Numbered from the stretch's first letter, positions 34,844 through 46,096 are shown. The stretch is DNA of 64,000 nt from Vespula vulgaris (GCF_905475345.1 NC_066589.1:6007501-6071500); one strand, 5' to 3'. Made by a program: numbers and translations. Notes: a model not told the origin generated them from the sequence alone.

Positions 34844-35253
34844 AGACGGTAGGATGTCTCGTATAGTGAATGTCGACTGGTCAATTGATTCTCTTCGAGA
34901 GAGAACGAACGATTACACAACGCGTTCGTCTTTATTAGAGACATTTCAGTCGAGTCTCTCTCTTTCTTTCTCTGTTTTCGTCTGTTCCTCTTTCTCACTT
35001 TCAAAGCCTTTCGATCGTTTCTCTTCCTCACTGCGATTTTGGACGGACGATTTTGAAACAATGACCTACGAACTCCGATCTTGGAATGACCTTGATCTTT
35101 AAAACACCATCTTAGAAATAGAATTTCCAAAAGGAAGTTCACTTTTCTCTTCATTTCTAATCTTTGAAAATTTCCTCGATGAGATTTCGTTGACAAGTTA
35201 CGGATAATTAAATATCTATGTTACTAGAATTACATTTCATCGTAGATCAAATG

Positions 35254-35255
<2 letters not shown>

Positions 35256-35298
<43 letters not shown>
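35256..35298. repeat. (AT)n microsatellite
   Basis: AT array of about 43 bases. Confidence 0.97.
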
Positions 35299-35299
<1 letters not shown>

Positions 35300-37294
35300 G
35301 GTGTATATTATATATATGCACGTTTAAGAATGCCGTTACGATGGGATTTTGTACTCCGTAAAAATTTTTTTTATCGCCTTGTGAGAATCGAGCCAGGTGA
35401 GAAAACAAAGATCAATCAAAAAAAATCAAAAAAAGAATCGTGACATTCGATAGAAAATTGTTCCGATATTACTTAGATATAAAGTAGACTTTTTCCGAGA
35501 AATTTTATCGTACGTGTGTTCTGCGAAATATTCGGAACATCTGTCGAAGAGTGAAAACAACTGGTGGCTATAGGAGGAAGTGAAGGAAGAGGTAGAGAGG
35601 AAGGAGGAGAAGAAAGAGGAGGAAGAAGATGGAGGAGGGTCTACGAAGAAGCGAATAATCACGCGAACCTTCCGTTTTTACGATCTTTCAAGAGACGAAC
35701 GCTCGTCCATTCTCGATCTCGTCCAGACGTTTACCAGACAACAATGCACCTGTACCGCTATCGAATATAACGTGAGCGCAATAACAAAACGAGTCACGCG
35801 ACTTCTTAGCGATATATATGAATACTTCACGTGAATCTCTTTCTTATTCAATGTTACTACGTGTCGTTTTAAATTTCGATTTCACTGGGACCGTGAAGAA
35901 ATTATTCATTGCCGTGAATAACAGGATTTCTTTATGACGTTACTAAGATTTATTTAATTGTGTACTAATTAACTGATAATTATTAATTGGATGAATAAAG
36001 TGAAATTTATAATTAAACGTGAAATTAATAATTATGAGAGAATATATTAGGTATGAACATCTTTTTAAACGGCACCACCGTCGTGATAATCATCAACGAG
36101 GAAGACTATATTTATTCGTTTTTAGTTTTCGTTTTCTTTTCATTTCTTTTTTTTTTTTTTTTTTTCTATTAACAGAAATTGCTTCTCCGTTGCAACCGGT
36201 TTTTCCCATATTTGCTTTAACACATCTACTTTCTCTTCTTCTTAATTTCATACATACAATTTACCATAGAATTCTTCTTAATTTATAGTCGAGATCGTAA
36301 GAAGGGAAGGATAGAACAGTTACTTTTGCAATATATTCGTATTCGTCCATTTGTCGATAGTCGATTAGTCATCGATAACAATTTTATTTTATATATACTT
36401 TATTGGTTTAGATAAATGCTTGTATTAATCTCAAAGTTCTTTTCTTCGATCTTCGATTTCAACGAACTAGAAAAGTGATCTGACCTGTAAGATGTGTCTA
36501 CGACATCAACGATTATGAGTTCATTGACTATGGGTATCGATCTGGAGAAAAAAAAAAGAGAAAAAGAAAAAAATCTTTCTTGATAAAAATAGTTAATGAG
36601 ATACGAACGATGCAGTAACAACATTGTCGTAAACATAATGACGTTGTATATGTACTTATTCGTTTTATCTATGAACTATAATAGGAAACTATTAATACGT
36701 CCCAAAAGAATCATGCGTAATATCATAATCATCGATCTTTGATTTAATTCGTTACATTAGCGTCGTAGTTCTCTATTTCTCGTTAATTTACATATTAAAT
36801 GGCTATTCAGATAACTCGAAGAAAATTTTCTCAATCGTTTAGACAATTTTAAGACCAAGCAAAAAATATTTTATTACTGTTTCGTGCCAATTGCATTAAA
36901 CTTTGAATGATGACATATACAAACGATATATCTATACACCTAATCGTAGTATTATTTTTATCCCTTATTATCTCGTGTGTATTTACGTTGGAAAAAAAAG
37001 AAAAAAAAAGAAAGAAAAAAAGAAAAGAAAAAGAAAAAGAAAAAAAATTCAGCTTTCATGTTTCTTACCGAATTCTTATCCTTCGGTTAAAAGCTGAAAG
37101 CGTCGGCCGTCGCTCGTGTCCGTAGTAGGCCTCAGAGATTCTCTTCCGTTAGGTTCTCTCGAACTCGTGCGTTTGACAGCTAAGAACGGTCTCTCCCTCT
37201 TACACTGCCCAAATAAAGCTAAACGTCCGTCTTTATGGTCGCCTATAAAGTTTTACGCGTTACCGAAACGGGTTGCAGGGTATCCCCGACCTTT

Positions 37295-37310
37295 GCGCTT
37301 CGCGAAGCGC
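37295..37310. other. 16-bp perfect palindrome GCGCTTCGCGAAGCGC
   Basis: The sequence equals its own reverse complement with no loop. It is in the CpG-rich block 37.1-37.5 kb. Dimeric protein binding is the most natural explanation; no factor is recognised. Confidence 0.85.
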
Positions 37311-38009
37311 GCTATCCTCTCAACGAGCCAACAACAACGTCAAGCAACGATCATTCCTCTCTATGTGCATGTGTGCATGTGTGTAGACAGTACATAGACA
37401 TAGAACACAAACATGGTCGAAGTATACGGGCGTCACGGTCTCCTCCGTTTGTCATGGACGAATGTGAATCGATGTCAAGGTCGTTCTGTTAGCTAAAAGT
37501 AGAGACGTACTCGTGAGAAAGTCGGTCGTCTCCGTCCGGAGATCTTTACGAGCGCTCGGTGTAATCCGGTTAATGGAGGATGGCGCCGAATTCGTTGAGA
37601 CAATGAAGAAATTGGGTTGAATCCTAGAAAATTGGAGTAGATACCGCGGAACGTACCGCTTAAGAGAATCGAACGGGAACAGTCATATCGTTCGTTTCTT
37701 ACGATGAGAAAAACGTAACACAGTAGCCACTTGAGTACCTAAATGATAATTAGCTATCTTAGCTCAGCACGTGAACGTGCTCAATCGTTCGACGAATTTC
37801 TATAGGGGAAATAAAAGAAAAATAGTAAATACTATAATAATAAAATAAGTATTATATATTTGAGCCACGTTGACCGAGGAATATTGTTTTGGAAGATTAA
37901 GTAGATATCCTGAGCTACGCGACTGAAGCTAATATGTATTCATTAGAGGAATTCTTTTATTACATTCGCGTCGGCGAGGATTACGAGCGACGTTTCAAGG
38001 TCGCCGGAT

Positions 38010-38279
38010 ATGGAAGACTCGAGTAATAACAGAAGCATCATAAGCAGAGCAACGGCAGTGACGAGAGTCGGGGCCGTCGACGTAATGCAAAGGAGAGACA
38101 GGCAGTCTGCGGTGTGTCGCGCGTTTATCGGCTCTAAAACGAGTCTACGACGCTATTATACCTACGTGGCGGTCTGCGTAGAAAAACAGTTAGGTAGTAG
38201 GCCCTGGAGCGTAGAGGAAGGGGGTGAAGGTGGCAGGTGGGGTGGGTGGTTGGGAGGAGAAGGTATGGACGATTCGTAG
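38010..38279 (+). CDS. Hypothetical ORF, 89 aa (MEDSSNNRSIISRA...)
   Basis: This is one of the most protein-like ORFs in the window. It starts at an ATG with G at -3 and G at +4. It reads MEDSSNNRSIISRATAVTRV, then an Arg-rich middle (MQRRDRQSAVCRAFIGSK, TSLRRYYTYVAVCVEKQ) and a Gly/Trp-rich tail (EEGGEGGRWGGWLGGEGMDD). The tail coincides with a G-quadruplex-type tract. Possible internal donors exist (for example TTAG|GTAGTA near 38193), so it could be a first coding exon. It lies just upstream of a cluster of CRE sites. No domain or family is recognised, and an opposite-strand frame is open over the 3' part. Confidence 0.3.
   Translation: MEDSSNNRSIISRATAVTRVGAVDVMQRRDRQSAVCRAFIGSKTSLRRYYTYVAVCVEKQLGSRPWSVEEGGEGGRWGGWLGGEGMDDS
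38217..38263 (+). other. G-quadruplex-type G tract
   Basis: Multiple runs of two to five G (including GGGGTGGGTGGTTGGGAGG) within about 47 bases. It overlaps the 3' end of the 89-aa ORF. Confidence 0.65.
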
Positions 38280-38314
38280 CGGGCTACGCGGGGTCGCACG
38301 TCTGTCTTCTTACA

Positions 38315-38485
38315 TGACGTCACACACGGTACCACTCGACTTCCCGACCTGCCCCAATCCGGATGGGCGTAAAGGCAAGGCAATATAAACGAACGTTTAC
38401 AGGCTCGTTACATTTTTATGGGCTCGACGGCACAACTACGCCACTACGGCCATCAACGGAATGTCGTAAACCATCAACCAGCTCA

Positions 38486-38534
<49 letters not shown>

Positions 38535-38809
38535 AGTTTGTCTCTCTGTCTCTTTCTCTTGCACTTTCTTTCTTTCTTTCTCCTTCTCTCATTCACGCAT
38601 TTCCTCGAGTTCGGTACTTCCCTTCTCGTCTCTGCTTCCTGAAGAGTCGAGTCCTCCCCGCGACAACGACCGCTTCCTCCTCCCTTCCCGACTACCCCTG
38701 GCCGACCATCCATCGAGCTTCACGTGGCATTTACGCGCGACTTCCGCACTCTTTCTCTGACGTCACCGACTCTGCCGTCGTTCGTTCGTAGACCACTTAA
38801 GTTACGTCA
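38315..38809. promoter_or_regulatory. CRE sites TGACGTCA (x2) and TTACGTCA
   Basis: Exact TGACGTCA at 38315-38322 and 38758-38765, with the one-base variant TTACGTCA at 38802-38809. A further exact copy is at 39549. TGACGTCA is the CREB/ATF full site. The clustering suggests a cAMP/ATF-responsive promoter or enhancer. Confidence 0.5.
38489..38535. repeat. (CT)n microsatellite
   Basis: CT array with one TTTC interruption, lying between two CRE sites. Confidence 0.95.
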
Positions 38810-38877
38810 CTTTATTGACTGTGATCATAAAAGTTTTTACGCACGGTCCTTCGACATACCCCTCGTCTCTGTCTGTT

Positions 38878-38911
<34 letters not shown>
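38878..38911. repeat. (CT)n microsatellite
   Basis: CT array of about 33 bases, followed by CTTT-rich sequence to about 38955. Confidence 0.95.
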
Positions 38912-38924
<13 letters not shown>

Positions 38925-39489
38925 TTCTTTCTTTCTCTCTTTCTCATTCTCTTTCTATACGTATATGTCTATCTTTCTTCCATTCTCTCTCTTTTCCCGT
39001 CGCGAGGTCATCGTCTGTCTGTATCGTTCGCAGTCACTAGGTTTATCGTCCTTCGAGTTTCATACCAATTCAAATTGTGGTGTCAGATTTAATCTTTTTT
39101 GGCTGACGCTTTCACGGAATACGACGGGATTTTCTAGTCGGTTCGATTTTCTTAGGAAGATTCGGAAATAGAATGGAATAAGATATTCGTATAGAATGCA
39201 GTCGTGTATCGTTTATTTTGATATTATGTCTGAGTCATTATGGAAACTAATCCTTTAGATTTCAAGGTGGAAACAATAAAAACCGAGTTTTTTCGAGAAA
39301 TTTTCCAATAGCTCTTTTTGTCTGCCATTGAGCGTATATATCGAGCTTACATCGTGTACACACACACACTCACTCACACACACATACACATGCACACATG
39401 TACATATGTACATAGGTGCGAGATACGATCCACATTATATGGTATATACTTACTTACTATATGCTTTCGGTACTTACGAGCTAAACCAT

Positions 39490-39680
39490 GCAGGACGCCA
39501 TTTTTCGAATTCCCTGGTTCTTTTTTTTTTCGTCGAGTGCCACCCCCGTGACGTCATTGGCGGCCGAGTCGGCCATCGCGGGCCTCATTATGTCGTTTAT
39601 GTTCGGAATTCATGATGGCCGCCGACGGATCGGCCAATCAGAGAATCTTTAGCGGCGGCCATCGGGAAAAGGGTTGATCA
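39490..39680. promoter_or_regulatory. CRE + CCAAT + GCCAT cluster, promoter/PRE-like
   Basis: Within 190 bases lie four GCCAT/ATGGC cores (39497, 39572, 39615, 39658; the Pho/YY1 core), an exact CRE (39549-39556) abutting ATTGG, a GGCCGAGTCGGCC inverted repeat (39562-39574) and CCAATCAG (39634-39641). CT arrays supplying possible GAGA-factor sites lie 0.6-1 kb upstream. In Drosophila, Pho plus GAGA sites are hallmarks of Polycomb response elements; that role here is inference. Confidence 0.4.
39612..39677 (+). CDS. Candidate mini-ORF, 21 aa, begins MMAADGSANQ
   Basis: Tandem ATGs (39612, 39615); the second has A at -3 and G at +4. It encodes MAADGSANQRIFSGGHREKG and stops. Most codons end in G or C. 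The first five codons match the mini-ORF at 47777 (MAADG) with only synonymous differences. It may be an upstream ORF in a 5' leader or an incidental reading of a regulatory element. Confidence 0.18.
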   Translation: MMAADGSANQRIFSGGHREKG

Positions 39681-41566
39681 TGCGCTCTACCGGGCGTTCC
39701 CCAAACTACTACCTTTTAGCTTCGAACGATAGATGTCTCTAGCGCTTAGAACGCCGTCCCTAGGGCCTCTAGGCGTTTCCCAACGGAGGATGGGAAAAAA
39801 AAATTACCTAGGAAAAATCGATAGGAAAAATATACGGAAAAAAGTCGATTGGTTTTTGTCGAATTCTTTTACAATGATACAATCGATCCTACTTACGAAT
39901 TAAGTAAGTAAATGAATAAGTAAGTAAGTAAGTAAGTACTTACTCTCGATTTCGTTCGTCTGAAGGGTTTCGTTATACACACACACATACCTAGTACTAG
40001 TCTAACAAGTACACGAATATACACGTACTTACATATACCTTCTGTATATATGCTACACAGCGAGTGTCTTCCCTTTCCATATTATACGACCGCCTTGAAG
40101 CTCGTGTCATTGACCTCTCGGGGAGTCTCGACGAGCATGGAATCAAAAGTCGCCATCGTTTCTTCGCACTTTCGCTTCGTTAACTTCGTATTTATCTTTT
40201 TCTTGTTCTTATTCTTTTCATTTCTTTTCTTTTTTTTTGTCTTCTTCTTTCTTTTCTTTTTTATTATTATTTTTTTTCATAAGATCGATCGTTTACGAGC
40301 GCATTCTGTATAAACGATATCGCCGAGAGTTAATTGATTATTATTTCATACGCGAGAAAGAGAGCTCGGTTATCAACACGATTACGCTATTTACTTGGCT
40401 GTTAACTCTTTCGAGATGGACGTACCCGCATACCTTCATACGTATTACATATACATACATACATACATACGTATAGATATCGGACGATCGCTCTACGTAT
40501 TTTATAACCGGTGATAGCGTCCCATCGATTCCCCTTTACGACTCGGAACCTTAGGAATTTATCGCCTCAAGGAATCTTTTTTCTTTTTTCTTTTTTCTTT
40601 TTTTTCTTTTTTTCTCTCTTTCTCATTGGATATCGTCCGACAAGAGACTCCAACTTGACTTCACGGTCATGACACGCGTGTAAGTATGTCCCCGATAACT
40701 TCAACTTTCTTCCAACTTAAATCTTTCTTATGAACTACTAATATGAAAAACAAAGAGAGAAAGAAAGAGCTGATGATTTCAAGTTCGAAAGAAAAATCAA
40801 TTTCCGAGTATGAAATCGATTCTTTTTATTAATCGAGACGTTTATTCGCATAGAGACTATTTTCTTTAGCATAGATATCTCTATAAGTTATTTACTTATA
40901 TGTATATAATCGTTTCGTTTTTCTCTTTCTTTTTCGATTGTCTTGAAAAATTTTACAAAATTGGAATGTCGTTTCGAGACGAGATCGAACGAAGATCCTG
41001 TTTCTCGACGATAGTAGATACGAGACGTAGGTAGAGGTAGGTAGATACATAGGTAGGTAAATAAATATCTATCTATTCTTTCAAGGTGGGACGTTTTCGA
41101 ACAACGAGAAAAATATGCCATCGTGTGATCATAGACCTTTTGTAATAAATACCATGGTTAGAAGGAATATCCTGTTGGTGGAGCAGAGATAAGCATACAA
41201 ACGTACACATACATATACATAGTTAGGTAAATAGGTATATACTGCAAACTTTCGATGTAATTCGCGATAAGACCAATGTGACAAGACCAAGAGTCACATT
41301 TTGTAAGAACGAAAATATCACGTAAGTAAGTACTGGGATCGTCGTTGTCTTCGTCGTCGTATATAGGTAATGATCTTCTCGAGAGTTGACTCGACTTTGA
41401 AAAGGTTAAGAGAACGAAAATTTATGTACATAATACTGGACGAATCTGATCGAACCTTTATCCCACTGATATCATCTGAGACGTGTTAATGGCTCTGAGA
41501 ATATTTTGAATTTTTTTTACAGCAACTAAGTACTTATGTGTTTCTTTTGCGAGTAACGCGAGACGA

Positions 41567-41645
41567 CGTCGACGACGTCGATGACGACGACGACGTCGAC
41601 GACGTCGACGACGACAATGACAACGACAACGACAACGACAACGAC
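41567..41645. repeat. GAC/GTC then GACAAC triplet block
   Basis: GAC triplets interspersed with GTC create repeated GACGTC and GTCGAC 6-bp palindromes, followed by a GACAAC hexamer run. In one plus frame it reads as an Asp/Val then Asp/Asn run. Confidence 0.9.
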
Positions 41646-42112
41646 GATGACGAAGAAACTTTGAGAAAATTTACAGTAATCCGAGAGTATACGGCAATCT
41701 TATACGCATCCTGGTTTCCCGAATAATTATATACGCGAGTTTATTACTCATCCGCTTTATTTCAACTTCCACGGTGGTTTTATCGGTTTAAGAGTTAAAG
41801 AAAAAAAAAGAAGAAGAAGAAGAAGAAAAAAAAAAGGAGAAAACAAATTTATCGTATCGATAGTTCTTTCAATGAAAAATATTCTATACTTACGTTATCA
41901 CTATAAAATAAATATCGATACGATAGAACTTATCGAGTCGATTTACACACCTACGTATTTCGATCGCAAATTATATTCTACAGTTTTAATTGAACATTTC
42001 AATACGTTAATAAATAAAAACAAAATTATCAGATTTTATTCAGGGATACGCCTTTATCAGGGAATAAATTAAATAATGCGTTGGAAGGATATAGTGGACG
42101 TGTTAAGATAGA

Positions 42113-42115
42113 AAA

Positions 42116-42146
<31 letters not shown>

Positions 42147-42149
42147 ATA
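42113..42149. repeat. (TAAA)n microsatellite
   Basis: About nine AAAT/TAAA units. Confidence 0.95.
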
Positions 42150-42554
42150 CGAAATAAATAAAAAGAAAGAAAAAAGGGTGAAGGAAAGAAAGTCGATACT
42201 ACCCTTTTTTATGCTGGAAGCCTCCGTAGGTAAAGTACTTACTTACTTAGGTGCGTCACTGCGTCACTAGAAGACGAGAAGAGTATAAAAGAGGAAAAAG
42301 GTGAAAGAAGAAGCCAGAGAAAGAGAAAAAGAGAGAGATAAAAAATAAAAGAGAAAAAGAAAGAGAGATAGAGACAAGTCGACACGTAACTCAATACAAG
42401 CGCGTCTTATTTACGACGTTATAAAATTACCGAGTTGATGCCTTAAACTGGAATAAAACGATCGGCGAGGTAGACGAGGCAAATGAGGAAGACTAAAGGA
42501 GGGTGAGAGAGGGACGAGGTAAGGTAAGGGGTGAGAGGAAGGGGTAGGGTAAAC

Positions 42555-42690
42555 GGCGATTGGCCGTGCCACAGCATTAGCAATTTCCTTTGGCTAAGTG
42601 CCCGCAGGTTGACAATGCAAATTGGTCTGGTGCTGCACCTAGCGACAAAGACGATCGCTTCTTTGGAAACTTGCCTGGTTTATAAAAGAC
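42555..42690. promoter_or_regulatory. Regulatory-like module with octamer and TATA box
   Basis: A balanced-composition segment in AT-rich DNA. It contains an exact octamer ATGCAAAT (42615-42622; POU factors), CGATTGGCC (CCAAT-type), TTTGGC words and a canonical TATAAAAG (42681-42688). A second TATAAAAG is at 42284. A 71-codon frame spans it but has no recognised motif. A TATA-type promoter firing to the right is possible. Confidence 0.3.
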
Positions 42691-42746
42691 TACCAAGGAC
42701 TTTCATCCACCCTTTTGTCTTCATCGTTATTACGTACCCTTCCTGA

Positions 42747-42762
42747 ATGATGATGATGATGA

Positions 42763-42793
<31 letters not shown>
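42747..42793. repeat. (ATG)n-(ACG)n trinucleotide array
   Basis: Five to six ATG units pass into about ten ACG units. Confidence 0.95.
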
Positions 42794-44251
42794 TCGAGGA
42801 TATCTCCGAGTAAATAGTTAAAACATATGTTTGATGAATTTTACTGGCTATTACTTTCAAAGAAATATTTGGATATATATATATATATCTTAGGTTTATT
42901 TGAAAAATTAAAAAATAAAGAATAAAAAACGAAGAAACAATTGGATATTAAACACTCTTCGATCATGAAGATCAAAGATAGTCTATGTTGTCGGCCTGTA
43001 GGTGGTTAATTAGATTGCTGTTTTTTCTTTTCTTTTTCTTTTTCTTTTTCCTTTTTCTTTTTTTTTTTTTTTTGAGAAAACATTACCTCGTCTTCCTTTT
43101 TAATTAAGTTAATATACCGTACAATTAACGAGCTACTCGAACGATACCAAACTCGTTAGTTACGGCATAAAGAATGTTGTCTTGGTGATTATTAAATGTT
43201 GTCCAGGGCTTACGAGATAGATACATGTTTATATCGATCGAAGCGGACGGTAAAATAAGGGTGTTGCTAGACCAGATGAAACGGATATTCGTGATCTTTT
43301 CCTCTATCAACGTTAATATATGTGTTGGAATTGTCATAAAGATGTCCTTACTTATCGTTAGTAAATGTTTTTTTTTCTTTTTTATTTTATTTCCTTTTTC
43401 TTGTATTTTTTTTTATTCTCTCTTTTTTTATTTTTATCTTTTTTTATTTTCTTTTTAAATATATCCAGTGCAACCGAATGCTTCCTGTTTTGTATCAAGA
43501 TAAGAATTTTTATTTTTGAAACTGGGGTATGTAGATATTTGCATGCATTCGTGTACAATATTTACTTATACATTTATTTTTAAAGAGATAGAGGAAACTG
43601 AAAAATTCGAGATACGTTCACAATTTTATCATTATTATTCGTCAATTTTTCTAAAAGTTAAATCATGTTCACGATATGCGATGATAAAATCATTTATTTT
43701 TCAAAATGAACAAATAAACTCAGCATAATGCACATAATCTAATCAAACAATGACAATGCTCTATAACTTACGATTATAACAATTCAATAATTACAAATAT
43801 GCTGTAAGTCCATTTACAGTTAACAAAAATGAAATTTAAGTATAAAAAATATTGTAGTACATTTTTAAAATCAATTCTGATTTGAATGAATTCGTGTCCC
43901 GTGTTTAATTTAGTTATAAAGGGATTAAATATAACCAATTCCAGTCTTCCAAATATTTCTTATTACGATACGTAAATGTTCCAGCAAAGATCGTCGATAA
44001 TGATACGAGATAACGAAGGGTTCAGCAGAATGACATTATTTTACCGAAAAATTTTCTACGTCCATCCCCTTCCCTCATTCCTTTATCCAGTCCTCGATCA
44101 ATAATTTAAATATCTATTACTCAGCATTCCTTCACAAAACATCGTTTGAGATTTCAATAGAATTGTTAAATTTTTCGAAGATAGATTTTTTTTGTAGTTT
44201 GAAACAATTCAACGATCCCTTATAAAAATGTAAGGGTAGGGATAGAATGGA

Positions 44252-44280
44252 CTTTCGTTGGTTAGATAGATCAACGAAAG
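44252..44280. other. Inverted repeat, 9-bp arms
   Basis: CTTTCGTTG and CAACGAAAG are exact complements around an 11-base loop containing GATAGAT. Confidence 0.7.
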
Positions 44281-45087
44281 ATGAGAAAGAAAAGTTGATA
44301 AAAAAAAAGGTCGATCATTTCGAACGGTTAACTTCTCTCGAATGATAGTCGGCACGCGAGTTACACGTCGTAACGATTCATGGGATGCTGGATGACACGA
44401 GCATCAGCTGGTAAACAGTTCTTTTGAATTACGGTAATGACAACTAGAATCACGAGCGGGTTTCTCGTTTCTCGAGTCGAGTCGAGCATGATTTATAAAT
44501 TACGTGACATAACGGAGAAAAAGCGTAGTAAGAAAGTAAACAGTTAGATACTCATATATCGTATTTATTATACTTGTTTATTCGAATGAAAAAGTCCAAT
44601 CGATGAAATCCTTGATTTCATTTTTTTTCTTTTTTCTCTTCTTTTCTCTCTCTCTCTCTCTGTCTTTTTCTTACATCGTTTATACATTTTTTTTTTCTTT
44701 TTTTTTTTTTTGATAAAATAAGATAAACGATAAGAAATATTTCGACGTAAAAATACCGTAAAACGATATCATATAAAAGGTGGACACTTTTTGAAAATTT
44801 TCTTTATTTCGTTAGTACTCTGATTGATCGAATAAAAGGAAAAAGAAAAAAAAAGAATGTTAACCAACTTTTCGAACTAGCAATCCAAAAGTTCTTACGG
44901 TTTTCGTATCGAGAAAAAAGAGTCGTATTGTTGCGATCGCTTTTTAGAAATCGGATTGTTATCAAACTGGATTGGACCATTTCGATTCAGCAATTTCAAC
45001 CGTAATCGAAAGATATCTTGACGGACAATCACCGAGCCAAACTTCCTTCCAATTCTTCTTCGCCCTTCCAAATGAGTTTTCTTTTCC

Positions 45088-45116
45088 CTTTCTTTCTTTC
45101 TTTCTTTCTTTCTTTC
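45088..45116. repeat. (CTTT)n microsatellite
   Basis: About seven CTTT units. Confidence 0.94.
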
Positions 45117-45350
45117 CTTCCTTCTTTCTTTTATTTTTTTCTCTCGTACCAAACTAACATCAGAGTCTCCTAACATTAACATTTTCTCTTCTCCTTATTT
45201 CTGCATTATCTAATTGCCCTACGAGATATCTGAATGTCAGATATTAAAAGTGCGACAGTGTATCGAAAGAAAAAAAAAGAAAGAAAGAAAAAAGAAAAAA
45301 GAAAAAAGAAGAAGCAGAAGGAGAAGAAGAGAAAGAAAAAAATAAAACAG

Positions 45351-45385
<35 letters not shown>

Positions 45386-45387
45386 AC
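45351..45387. repeat. (TAAA)n microsatellite
   Basis: About nine AAAT/TAAA units, the same motif as at 42113. Confidence 0.95.
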
Positions 45388-45518
45388 AGTAGAAAAAAAG
45401 AACACCAGTAACATTCAAGGAAATCCAAACTATCTTGTTCGATATTGCATATCCTAGAAGGTCATAAAGATGTAAGAGAAGAGGGTCCGAGGCGGTTGTC
45501 GTAGTCTCAACGAGTAAG

Positions 45519-45534
45519 AGGAAGAAGAAGAAGA

Positions 45535-45573
<39 letters not shown>

Positions 45574-45598
45574 AGAAGAAGAAGAAGAAGAAGAAAAA
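45519..45598. repeat. (GAA)n trinucleotide array
   Basis: About 26 GAA units with a few GAG interruptions. GAA arrays form triplex (sticky) DNA. Poly-Ser on the minus strand is an artefact. Confidence 0.97.
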
Positions 45599-45820
45599 GA
45601 TGGCGAGTCGGTAGGGAGGGAAATAAACTCTCGAACACGGCTAATACCATTTTTAGACGAGAACACCGAGAATTTTTGCGTCCGTGTACGAGGGAGAGCT
45701 ACGAGGCACCCTGGAACATAACATTCCGTATTAGACTTCTTTCACGTAATCGCGACATTCCAAGCGACGTCTTGTCCTCCCGACGGGTGGCAACGAATGG
45801 GGGAGGAAGAGAAGGAGAAA

Positions 45821-45902
45821 GAGGAGGAGGAGGAGGAGGAGGAGGAGGAGGAGGAGGAGGAGGAGGAGGAGGAGGAGGAGGAGGAGGAGGAGGAGGAGGA
45901 GG
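45821..45902. repeat. (GAG)n trinucleotide array
   Basis: A perfect GAG/GGA array of about 82 bases. Poly-Gly, poly-Pro and poly-Leu frames are artefacts. It and the GAA array flank a 220-base CpG-richer segment. Confidence 0.97.
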
Positions 45903-46073
45903 AAGAGGAGAAGTAGGAGAAGGAAAAAGAGGAAGGAGGGAAGGTGTACGGGGATATATATGGGACAAGTGGAAATGGCCAAGTATCAATAAAGACTCCA
46001 GAGAGTTCTAAACTTATCGAACTGCGCCGCTTGGAGTCGTTGCCTTCGTTGCATTACGCGGCATTGGTTTGCT

Positions 46074-46096
46074 CTCTCTCTCTCTCTCTCTCTCTC
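46074..46096. repeat. (CT)n microsatellite
   Basis: A CT array that merges into the pyrimidine tract upstream of the exon candidate at 46152. Confidence 0.92.

Larger units (their letters stand above)
34844..38009. other. Non-coding stretch rising into a CpG-rich block
   Basis: No gene is recognised. It includes an AT array (35256-35298), GA-rich triplets at 35575-35640, and AT-rich DNA to 37.08 kb. From 37.08 kb the sequence becomes markedly CpG-rich and open in several frames. A TATAAAG word (37246) and a 16-bp palindrome (37295-37310) lie there, but no ATG-initiated frame is convincing before 38010. Confidence 0.5.
39780..45500. other. Long non-coding stretch
   Basis: No gene is recognised. 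It contains TAAG/CTTAC-rich repeats (39900-39945), a GAC/AAC triplet block (41567-41645), a TAAA array (42113-42149), a regulatory-like module (42555-42690), an ATG/ACG array (42747-42793), an inverted repeat (44252-44280), a CTTT array (45088-45116) and a TAAA array (45351-45387). Open frames are repeat-derived or T-rich. Confidence 0.5.

Noticed and set aside
41523..41726. Possible terminal exon with Asp/Asn-rich protein after a good acceptor (TTTTTTTTACAG)
   Set aside because: Almost all of the frame is a GAC/GACAAC microsatellite; no polyadenylation context was evident.
45699..46011. Poly-Gly, poly-Pro and poly-Leu frames
   Set aside because: They are translations of the GAG array in different frames.
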